7,300 bases of DNA from positions 1 through 7,300 of the forward strand of contig DBWI01000037.1 of assembly GCA_002308915.1 (NCBI GenBank), written 5' to 3'. The notes below the pieces were generated by a model, which was given only the letters and a program-made list of their open reading frames with translations, ran no database searches and had not been told where the DNA came from. Shown piece after piece: positions 1 through 5,961 of this stretch. The first letter of the stretch is position 1, and the number at the start of each line of letters is the position of its first letter. Made by a program: the position numbers and the translations under genes. This DNA is from Christensenella sp. UBA1242. GTDB lineage: Bacteria > Bacillota > Clostridia > Christensenellales > UBA1242.

Positions 1-338
1 TCTATTGTGAATGTATATTCTTTTTTATCTGATACTTTCTCTTCTCCTACATTCCAACCTATGAACCTATATCCATTAAGGTCTTTTGCCTTTAATGTTA
101 TTTCGTTACCTCTTTGGCTTACTATTGTTAGTCCTTCTTCTCCGGCAACATTACAGCCTTGTGTTATCTTGACTGTATTTAATGCATTTCGGATAAGAAA
201 AAATGCTCCAACTCCCACTGCTAATGTGAAAACTGAAGCTAATACTCCTACTAGTATCTTTTTATTCCTTTTCTTGTTCTTATCTTCTTGCTTCTTTACC
301 TTGTTTATCTTGTTTAATTGTTCGTTTATGTATGCCAT
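1..338 (-). CDS. N-terminus of a second membrane-anchored surface protein, paralogous to the neighbouring LRR protein (cut by the left edge)
   Basis: An open frame runs from ATG at 336-338 to the window edge with no stop, giving 112 residues beginning MAYINEQLNK. An in-frame TGA at 342-344, two codons upstream, and an AGGGAGAG ribosome binding site six bases before the ATG fix the start. Residues 1-27 are Lys/Asn-rich and presumably cytoplasmic. Residues 28-49 form one hydrophobic helix (ILVGVLASVF...GAFFLI), which should give an N-in, C-out topology. Residues 55-112 resemble a bacterial beta-repeat of the InlB B-repeat/Flg_new type: ITLKAKDLNGYRFIGW, then KEYTFTI. The adjacent LRR protein has the same order around residues 152-240 (KNKK, membrane helix, ITLVAEDIPGYRFMKW, KEYSFTI), so the two are tandem paralogues. 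The long cytoplasmic extension of the neighbour is missing here. Whether LRRs follow lies outside the window. Eight of nine Ile codons are ATA, unlike the ATT-rich ftsH fragment. Function is inferred only: envelope or surface display. Confidence 0.85.
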   Translation of the reverse strand, partial: MAYINEQLNKINKVKKQEDKNKKRNKKILVGVLASVFTLAVGVGAFFLIRNALNTVKITQGCNVAGEEGLTIVSQRGNEITLKAKDLNGYRFIGWNVGEEKVSDKKEYTFTI

Positions 339-344
339 AGTTCA

Positions 345-352
345 CTCTCCCT
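345..352 (-). promoter_or_regulatory. Ribosome binding site of the left-edge gene
   Basis: The minus strand reads AGGGAGAG, then TGAACT, then ATG. The six-base spacing is ideal, and with the in-frame TGA at 342-344 it decides the start. A second GGAGAG lies at 363-368, but no start codon follows it at a suitable distance. Confidence 0.8.
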
Positions 353-371
353 ATTATATTTTCTCTCCAAG

Positions 372-391
372 AAAGTAATATTTATTACTTT
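372..391. promoter_or_regulatory. Inverted repeat over the transcription start of the left-edge gene (candidate operator or 5' stem-loop)
   Basis: The arms AAAGTAATA and TATTACTTT are exact reverse complements of nine bases separated by TT. The element starts one base after the -10 box (393-398) and covers the expected start of transcription near 386. It could bind a repressor or regulator dimer, or form a hairpin at the 5' end of the mRNA. The inverted repeat is seen directly; the role is inferred. Very AT-rich sequence raises the chance of a coincidental palindrome, but a nine-base arm is long. Confidence 0.5.
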
Positions 392-392
392 A

Positions 393-422
393 ATTATATC
401 TCTGCGTTAAATTTTAAGTCAA
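393..422 (-). promoter_or_regulatory. Sigma-70-type promoter of the left-edge gene
   Basis: Read on the minus strand, a TTGACT -35 box (417-422) and a perfect TATAAT -10 box (393-398) are separated by 18 bases. Transcription would start near 386, giving a leader of about 48 bases before the ATG at 338. The promoter sits just after the terminator of the LRR gene, so the two paralogues are probably transcribed separately. Confidence 0.75.
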
Positions 423-485
423 ACCTTTTACCATGCGTTTATGTAAATATTATTCAAAATAGACAAAAATTCGATATAAATTAAT

Positions 486-522
486 AAAAAAGACGAGTTT
501 TTTGTATTTACTCGCCTTTTTT
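486..522 (-). terminator. Rho-independent terminator of the LRR gene
   Basis: On the minus strand AAAAAAGGCGAG pairs with CTCGTCTTTTTT, a 12-bp stem with one G-U wobble, closing a loop of 13 bases and ending in a six-base T-run. It begins one base after the TAA stop (524-526). The A-run and T-run are symmetric, so it could also work on the plus strand, although no plus-strand gene needs it. Confidence 0.85.
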
Positions 523-523
523 G

Positions 524-3500
524 TTATCTTTTTTTCCAATAATAATTCAAATATGTTGATTTTAGGTTTGTTGCATTCGTTGAAGGGCTTGTTACATTGA
601 TATCCTCACCCGTTATATCGCTTTGTGAAGTTGCAACAAACCAACCACTTAGTTGTGTGAATGTAACACTAGTCAAATTACTACAATTGTCAAATACTGT
701 TGGAGCAATAATTGAAACATTATCTCCAATTGTCACACTTGTTAACATTGAACAGCCAGAAAATGCACCATATAGTATTTTTCCACCAGTTATTTTTACT
801 GATTTTAATGTTGATGGAATATAATATGCAACTTTTGATGATACAGAATAACTTTGATTTACCAATGTCCCACCAGAATAATTTGAAGTACCAAAAATAT
901 ACCCAAATAATGTTGATGTACCTGCAGAATTTGCCGTCGCACTTCCTCCAACAAATGGCAATGTTAAACTAACAAGTCCACTGCAACCACATAATGCACC
1001 ACCACCTATACTTGTAACGCTATTAGGCAATACAAGTTGAGTAAGTGCTGTACAATTGAAAAATGCATATTGTCCTATTGTGCTTAATTGAGAATTTTCT
1101 GCAAATGCAACATTTGTAAGGGTTGAACAATTTTGGAATGCATAATTGCCTATTGTTCTTAAACTACTTGGTAGCGTAATGCTTGTCAATTTACCACAAC
1201 CCATAAAAGCATATTGCCCCAGACTTGTAATTTGTGAGTTGGCTGAAAATGCAACACTTGCAAGATTACTACACCCAGTAAATGCGTAATCACTAAGAGT
1301 TTTTACACTACTTGGAATTGTTATGCTTGTTAGTCCAGTACAATTTTGAAATGCATTTTTATCTACTACCAAGAGTTGTGAATTGTTTTCAAATATAACA
1401 CTTTCTAGCCCAAAACAACCTGCAAAGGCAGCTGCCCCAATGTTTGTCACGCTATTTGGAATTGTTATGCTTGTTAGTCCAGTTTGACTTCTAAATGCAT
1501 CACCTTTAATAACCGTGACAGTGTTTGGAATAACTGTTCCCTTGCAACCAAAAACCAATGTGTTGCTTGATGTTTGAATAATTGCATTGCAATTATTTCT
1601 ACTATCAAAAGCAGTATTTCCTTCTTGAACGATAATTGTACTTAATGCTGTACATCCAAAGAAAATATAATTACCAATACTTCTTACACTGTCAGAAATT
1701 ACAATCCTTTCAAGTGCCGTACAATCCCTAAATGCATATTGGTCAATGGTTATATTACTTGTACTGTTTGGTAGTGTTAATTGAGTTAATGCTGTACAAT
1801 TTTGGAATGAACTTTGGCTAATTGTTAATAATTTTGAACCACTTTCAAATGTTACACTATTAAGTGCTGTACATCCATGAAATATGCCAGTACTCAAACT
1901 TGTAACACTGTTAGGAATAACAATACTTGTTAGTGCTGTGCAATTATAAAATGCATATTGTCCCACAATTGCAAGTTGTGAACTATTTTCAAATGACACA
2001 CTTGAAAGATTGCTACAACCAGAAAAAGCATAATATCCCATATTTTCAATATTGTTTGGAATTGTAATGCTACCAAGTGATGTACAATTTTGGAATGCTT
2101 TACTACAAATAAATTTACAATTTGAATTTATTGTACAACTTGTTATATTTTGAGTTGTTGATTTTAGTAATATGTAATATGGATTACTGGAATCTCCAAG
2201 ATATACCGCATTGTTTTCTGTTATTCCACTCAAGTTTGGACAATTGTCAAAGACATATTGTCCAATATTTACTACTGTACTTGGAATGGTTATATTAGCT
2301 AGCCCTTTGAACCCAGCAAACGCATTAGTTTCTAGTGTCGTTACACTGGAAGGAAGTATAATATTTGTAATGGAAGTACAACCATAGAAAGAGAATTTTT
2401 TAATTGTGCCAACTGTGTTTGGTACTGTTAATTGTGTTGGTTGCTCTCCTGCAATAGATAACACACCTGCATAACTCAATGGGTTTGAAAGCGAGTCTGC
2501 AAAATTAATATTTAACCATTTCTCTATATCTGATGTTATTACCTTTTTTAACCCAGTACAATTTTGGAATGTACCATTTCCAATAACTGTTACGCTACTT
2601 GGAATTGTTATTTCTTCTAATTTTTTGCAACTTTGGAATGCATTACTACTTATTGTTGTTAATGCTGGATTATCTCCAAATGTTATAGTTTCCAATTTAT
2701 CGCAATTACTAAATGCTAAATTCCCAATAGTTAGCAATGAATTAGGAATATTGACTTGAGCAAGTGAAGTGCAATTTGTAAATACGCTTTGCCCCATCAA
2801 TTCAACTCCCTCTGGAATTTCTATTGTTTCTAAAGCAGGACAATTTTGGAATAAACTATTTCCCAAACTTGGCAATTGTATACCATTTGCAAATGTTACT
2901 GTTTTTAATTGATTACAATTACAAAATGTGGATGAACCAGCACTTGTCACTCCACTAGGAATAGTTATTTCTTCCAATCCATTGCAGCTAGAAAATGCTC
3001 CATCTCCAATAATTGTTATATCGTCATGAAGAGTAATACTTGTTAGTGAATCAAAACCAGTGAAAGCCCACTTGTTTATTGATGTTACACTATCTGGAAT
3101 AACTATTTCTGTTATTTCTTCATCTCCGACATACAAATGCTTTGCAATAGAAACTGGATTTGAAAGACTATTTTCAAAAGTTATATTTAGCCAATCTTCC
3201 AAACTTGTTACAACAACTTTTTCCAACTCTGTACAACCAGAAAATGCAGAAGCACCAATTATTTCTATTGTATTTGGAAGTTTTACACTTGTAATATCTG
3301 CACAATTGGCAAATCCACTCGCTTTTATTATGTTAACATAATAAATTTTTCCATTTTTTTCTACTTTGCTTGGTATAATAAGTTTACCTGTTGCCTTGTT
3401 TTGTGGATTAACCGCAACAGAAACTGTTTGATTCCTGTCGTTGTAATCCGAGAATAATAATTGTGGATATTTGCTTATGTTCCTTGCCACGACTTCCCTG

Positions 3501-5164
3501 TATTCAAAACTAACATTATTTGTTACCTTGTAAGAATTTTCTTCTTCATCAACAAGTTCTGCACCTGTGGCAGTGATTTCTGCTTCGTACCCATCTGTCA
3601 CTGTATACTCGAGTGTTAAGATATCATCAATACAAACAACATCTTCTTGAGTTAATATTTCATCATCTTTTTTTACAATAATATTGTTTGGGAATGAAAG
3701 AGTATAGCCAATTATTGTTGTAGTATATGTTGCAGTATATGTTGCTTCTTCTGTTACTGCAGGTAATGGTTTGTTAATAAACCCTTCCCAACCTACAAAA
3801 GTAAATGACCTTTGTGGTGTTGGAGCTTTTGTTGGTATTCCAATATACTGCGGAATTGAACCATAATCAAATAATTGTGTTGATAACACTGAACCATCAT
3901 CATTTTTGAATGTTATTGCATATTGATTTATACTTACACCATCAACAGTAATATTTATATCTTCAGAAATATTGGAAATTGTATAAACTCCATCATTATT
4001 TGGTGCAATCGTTTCTCCATTAATTTTTACCAAAGGATTACTTTGTGAATATGTGTCTGCAATAAATATCTTAAAAGATATTGAATCCCTATATTTAACA
4101 CTTGTTGTGCTAAATCTTTCATTATTGGTTGTGCTAATTAAAAAACCTGTTTGTTGTGGCAAATTTATTGCATAAGTTGCCTCTTCAAATTCTGCCGTAA
4201 CCACAACATCACTTTCTGGCATCATAAATGTATAGTCTTGCAATATTATATTTTCATCTGTTTGCTTAAATCCCAAACTTTTTAATTCATAATGATTTTG
4301 TGGCGTTGCAATTATTGTCACATATTCACCAAAAACAGCAACTTGTCTGTCAACTTCAATCTCACCATATTGAATTTGGTCATCAATAAAAATATTGTAT
4401 TCTTTATTATAGATTGCAACATAATTAAGTGGTGTTTTTGAATTGATGGTAAATGAATATTCTTTTTGAGTTGAAACCCTTTTGCCATCACATTCCCATT
4501 TCATAAAACGATAGCCAGGGATATCTTCGGCAACAAGAGTGATATCTTTTCCATTTTTTATTACAAAAACTTGTTCTTCATGTGTTAAATTGTTTGTTTG
4601 AGTTATTGTGAATGTTCTGTTAACATAATTCCAAATAATCAAACCAATTCCAATCAATGCAACAAAAGCAAAACAACTAACAAGTGTCAATATGATTGCT
4701 TTTTTGTTTTTTCTACGTTTAATTTTTAAACGCTCAAGTTCTTCTCTTTCTTTTTGCTTTTTTAAAACTTCTTCTTCTGCTTTTTCTTTTGCATCTTTAA
4801 CATTTTGCTGTGCTTCTATTTCGGCTTCTTTTGATATTTTGTTAACATCTTCTTGAGCTTGAATTAATCTTTCCAATTCTTCGTCTAATTGGTCTTCATC
4901 AACATAATCTGCAGCAGATTCATTTACTTGTTGAATTTCTATTTTTGTTATTTCTGCTAACTTTCTTTTTACTCTTTCTTCTAATTCTTTTAAAATCTGT
5001 TCTCTAGTTTTTGGTTGTTCTTTGTTGTTTGGTACTGTTTCTTCTTGGTTTTGAGGTTGTTCTTTAATATCTTCCTGTGTGTTTTGTGGCTCTATTAAAT
5101 TGATTAACTTTTTGTCAATCTTTTGTTTCTTTTTGGTTTGTTTTATTTTTTCAATCTTTCCCAC
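524..5164 (-). CDS. Giant BspA-like leucine-rich-repeat surface protein with N-terminal membrane anchor
   Basis: This 1546-residue protein is probably a surface adhesin. The start is GTG (5162-5164): GAGGT lies six bases upstream, an in-frame TGA sits four codons before it, and no Met occurs until past residue 200. Residues 1-153 are charged, Gln/Glu/Lys-rich and coiled-coil-like from about 52. RRKNKK precedes one membrane helix (about 155-179), giving N-in, C-out topology. Residues 183-557 hold about five beta-repeat units of InlB B-repeat/Flg_new character (GYRFMKW, FTFVGWEG, YTATY). Residues 612-1502 hold about 30 LRR_5 (BspA-type) modules with the core IPxSVxxIGxxAFxxCxxL. Interspersed are known BspA-type insertions: SLEDWLNITF and IEKWLNINF (60-residue spacing), SNPYYILLK (993-1001), NCNAIIQTSSNTLVFGCK (1191-1208) and a Gly/Ser-rich LFGYIFG segment (about 1403-1465). 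The C-terminus, ending in STYLNYYWKKR, is a recurrent ending of this family as I recall it. There is no LPXTG or SLH domain, so the helix is the only visible anchor. Ligand unknown. Confidence 0.93.
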   Translation of the reverse strand: MGKIEKIKQTKKKQKIDKKLINLIEPQNTQEDIKEQPQNQEETVPNNKEQPKTREQILKELEERVKRKLAEITKIEIQQVNESAADYVDEDQLDEELERLIQAQEDVNKISKEAEIEAQQNVKDAKEKAEEEVLKKQKEREELERLKIKRRKNKKAIILTLVSCFAFVALIGIGLIIWNYVNRTFTITQTNNLTHEEQVFVIKNGKDITLVAEDIPGYRFMKWECDGKRVSTQKEYSFTINSKTPLNYVAIYNKEYNIFIDDQIQYGEIEVDRQVAVFGEYVTIIATPQNHYELKSLGFKQTDENIILQDYTFMMPESDVVVTAEFEEATYAINLPQQTGFLISTTNNERFSTTSVKYRDSISFKIFIADTYSQSNPLVKINGETIAPNNDGVYTISNISEDINITVDGVSINQYAITFKNDDGSVLSTQLFDYGSIPQYIGIPTKAPTPQRSFTFVGWEGFINKPLPAVTEEATYTATYTTTIIGYTLSFPNNIIVKKDDEILTQEDVVCIDDILTLEYTVTDGYEAEITATGAELVDEEENSYKVTNNVSFEYREVVARNISKYPQLLFSDYNDRNQTVSVAVNPQNKATGKLIIPSKVEKNGKIYYVNIIKASGFANCADITSVKLPNTIEIIGASAFSGCTELEKVVVTSLEDWLNITFENSLSNPVSIAKHLYVGDEEITEIVIPDSVTSINKWAFTGFDSLTSITLHDDITIIGDGAFSSCNGLEEITIPSGVTSAGSSTFCNCNQLKTVTFANGIQLPSLGNSLFQNCPALETIEIPEGVELMGQSVFTNCTSLAQVNIPNSLLTIGNLAFSNCDKLETITFGDNPALTTISSNAFQSCKKLEEITIPSSVTVIGNGTFQNCTGLKKVITSDIEKWLNINFADSLSNPLSYAGVLSIAGEQPTQLTVPNTVGTIKKFSFYGCTSITNIILPSSVTTLETNAFAGFKGLANITIPSTVVNIGQYVFDNCPNLSGITENNAVYLGDSSNPYYILLKSTTQNITSCTINSNCKFICSKAFQNCTSLGSITIPNNIENMGYYAFSGCSNLSSVSFENSSQLAIVGQYAFYNCTALTSIVIPNSVTSLSTGIFHGCTALNSVTFESGSKLLTISQSSFQNCTALTQLTLPNSTSNITIDQYAFRDCTALERIVISDSVRSIGNYIFFGCTALSTIIVQEGNTAFDSRNNCNAIIQTSSNTLVFGCKGTVIPNTVTVIKGDAFRSQTGLTSITIPNSVTNIGAAAFAGCFGLESVIFENNSQLLVVDKNAFQNCTGLTSITIPSSVKTLSDYAFTGCSNLASVAFSANSQITSLGQYAFMGCGKLTSITLPSSLRTIGNYAFQNCSTLTNVAFAENSQLSTIGQYAFFNCTALTQLVLPNSVTSIGGGALCGCSGLVSLTLPFVGGSATANSAGTSTLFGYIFGTSNYSGGTLVNQSYSVSSKVAYYIPSTLKSVKITGGKILYGAFSGCSMLTSVTIGDNVSIIAPTVFDNCSNLTSVTFTQLSGWFVATSQSDITGEDINVTSPSTNATNLKSTYLNYYWKKR
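659..3331 (-). repeat. LRR-coding tandem repeat region (about 30 modules of 23 or 25 residues)
   Basis: The repeats are marked by the recurring motif AFxxC (FQNC, FSGC, FTGC, FYNC and others). F positions include residues 618, 641, 701, 724, 747, 772, 795, 818, 843, 866, 926, 949, 972, 1024 and so on to 1491. Consecutive steps are 23 residues (69 nt) or 25 residues (75 nt), broken by five longer islands. The Cys is replaced in three modules (FTGF at 701, FAGF at 949, FRSQ at 1224). In BspA-type LRRs this hydrophobic core forms the right-handed solenoid. Confidence 0.9.
992..1495 (-). repeat. Alternating 23/25-residue LRR supra-repeat (144-nt period)
   Basis: Between residues 1224 and 1391 the module steps are strictly 23, 25, 23, 25, 23, 25, 23. 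Each long unit carries a VxFxxNSQL-type strand and each short one an IxxPxSV-type strand (ITIPxSV, ITLPSSL, LVLPNSV). The effective repeat unit is therefore 48 residues, or 144 nt. A 28-base stretch at 1312-1339 is identical to 1456-1483, exactly 144 bases away, which indicates fairly recent duplication or gene conversion between units. Confidence 0.8.
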
Positions 5165-5170
5165 AACAAT

Positions 5171-5175
5171 ACCTC
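5171..5175 (-). promoter_or_regulatory. Ribosome binding site selecting the GTG start of the LRR gene
   Basis: GAGGT lies six bases (ATTGTT) before the GTG at 5162-5164. The in-frame TGA at 5174-5176 overlaps this RBS, so no upstream ATG, GTG or TTG is possible in this frame. Confidence 0.8.
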
Positions 5176-5198
5176 AAAAATTATCTTTTGCCAAACAC

Positions 5199-5216
5199 TA
5201 ACCTATTTATAGGTTA
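5199..5216. promoter_or_regulatory. Inverted repeat at the LRR-gene promoter (candidate operator or 5' stem-loop)
   Basis: TAACCTAT and ATAGGTTA are exact reverse complements of eight bases around a central TT. The element overlaps the proposed -10 box (5213-5218) and the expected start near 5206. It shares the core TATTTAT and the two-base TT centre with the inverted repeat at 372-391 in front of the paralogous gene. A regulatory role is inferred. Confidence 0.45.
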
Positions 5217-5240
5217 TCATTATTTTTCCCATACTGTCAA
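5213..5240 (-). promoter_or_regulatory. Proximal candidate promoter of the LRR gene
   Basis: A perfect TTGACA -35 box (5235-5240, minus strand) is followed after 16 bases by GATAAC (5213-5218), which matches the -10 consensus at four of six positions. Transcription would start near 5206 and leave a leader of about 42 bases, similar to that of the left-edge gene. The -10 is weak, so this is less sure than the distal candidate's -10. Confidence 0.5.
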
Positions 5241-5271
5241 ATTTATAACATACTTTGTAATATGAGAAAAC

Positions 5272-5300
5272 ATTATATTCTTACCATCTCTTTAAGACAA
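5272..5300 (-). promoter_or_regulatory. Distal candidate promoter of the LRR gene
   Basis: TTGTCT (5295-5300, four of six matches to the -35 consensus) and a perfect TATAAT (5272-5277) are 17 bases apart on the minus strand. The start would be near 5265, giving a leader of about 100 bases that contains the inverted repeat at 5199-5216. It may be used together with, or instead of, the proximal candidate. Confidence 0.5.
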
Positions 5301-5346
5301 TATGAATATATTCGGCATGTACTTGAGTAGTTTTTCTTATATCATC

Positions 5347-5380
5347 AAAAAAATCAAGTCCATGTTGAACTTGATTTTTT
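5347..5380 (-). terminator. Rho-independent terminator after the ftsH operon
   Basis: On the minus strand AAAAAATCAAGT pairs perfectly with ACTTGATTTTTT (12 bp). A further U-G and C-G pair is possible around an AACAT loop, and a seven-base T-run follows. It starts five bases after the TAA stop of the 191-residue gene and separates this operon from the LRR gene. The symmetric A/T flanks could also stop plus-strand transcripts. Confidence 0.9.
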
Positions 5381-5385
5381 ACTTG

Positions 5386-5961
5386 TTAGTCAGCTAAAAG
5401 TTTGTACAATTCATCAAAATTAGCCAAAAATGATTGTTTGTAATATGCTGTTTTTTGTGTATTGCTTGCATCTGTGTATGTGTATTCATAGTAAAGGTAT
5501 TGTGTTGTATATCCTTGACCTTCTGTGATGTCAATATATGCTGATGTGTATTTTACAGTTTCAGCTGTGTTTGTTGGTGGGTTAAACTCTTTACCTTTAT
5601 ACATAACTGTTTGTTCACTTGCATATCCAAGTTTTACTTTATATCCCTTGAATGTTGGTGCTGATGTCATGTTCTCAATTTTGCTTTCAAAAGACAATCT
5701 TCCAGAAAATAATGAAGTTAAAAATGCTTCCTTAAAACTTCCTTCAAACGCATCATTTATTTTGTTATACTTTTCTGTATTATGCTCTTTGTCTGCAAGT
5801 GTGTATTCTGCTTGATTTTCAACTTTTATATAGTAAACATCTGGCCCTTGAATTTCTGGCTTTGAAGATACTTTAACAAAGCAACTAACAACAACTGAAA
5901 TAACTAATAATGCCAACAAACAATAAACTACTGCTAGCCACCATCTATTCTTTCTTATCAT
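5386..5961 (-). CDS. Small membrane- or lipid-anchored protein of unknown function, overlapping ftsH
   Basis: This is a 191-residue protein that I do not recognise. The start is ATG at 5959-5961 with AAGGAG seven bases upstream. The start lies inside ftsH and the two genes overlap by 17 nt, which suggests co-transcription and probably translational coupling. Residues 1-8 (MIRKNRWW) are basic, and residues 9-28 form one strongly hydrophobic segment. Cys27 in VVSC fits a lipobox loosely, so the protein is either a lipoprotein or carries an uncleaved N-terminal anchor. The rest (about 30-191) should be outside the membrane. It is rich in Tyr, Lys and Thr, has no further hydrophobic helix, and alternates beta-like stretches (YKVKLGYAS, TTQYLYYEYTYTD) with a helical stretch near 64-86 and a helix-like C-terminus (FDELYKLLAD). 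Cys occurs only at positions 14 and 27. Its position suggests a link to FtsH-dependent membrane quality control or simply shared expression; function is not inferable. Confidence 0.85.
   Translation of the reverse strand: MIRKNRWWLAVVYCLLALLVISVVVSCFVKVSSKPEIQGPDVYYIKVENQAEYTLADKEHNTEKYNKINDAFEGSFKEAFLTSLFSGRLSFESKIENMTSAPTFKGYKVKLGYASEQTVMYKGKEFNPPTNTAETVKYTSAYIDITEGQGYTTQYLYYEYTYTDASNTQKTAYYKQSFLANFDELYKLLAD

Noticed and set aside
353..358. TATAAT close to the ATG of the left-edge gene as its -10 box
   Set aside because: Transcription would begin inside the ribosome binding site and there is no acceptable -35 box; the TTGACT-18-TATAAT pair farther upstream is far better.
7..378. Plus-strand open frame of 123 codons
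   Set aside because: It lies antisense to the left-edge gene, whose promoter, RBS, membrane helix and similarity to the neighbouring protein show that the minus strand is coding. The plus-strand product is low-complexity Phe/Leu/Ser-rich.
597..972. Two overlapping plus-strand open frames (597-824 and 712-972)
   Set aside because: Both are antisense to the LRR repeats, have no credible RBS or promoter, and encode sequences without domain character; they result from the biased repeat composition.
659..3331. CRISPR array or non-coding satellite, suggested by regular spaced repeats
   Set aside because: Repeats are degenerate at DNA level, have a period that is a multiple of three and encode a continuous LRR frame without stops.
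3060..3341. Plus-strand open frame within the LRR gene
   Set aside because: Antisense shadow of LRR modules with no start signals of its own.
4670..4690. LVSC in the LRR protein as a lipobox
   Set aside because: The Cys (residue 164) is in the middle of the hydrophobic helix and follows about 150 cytoplasmic residues, which is not a lipoprotein signal arrangement.
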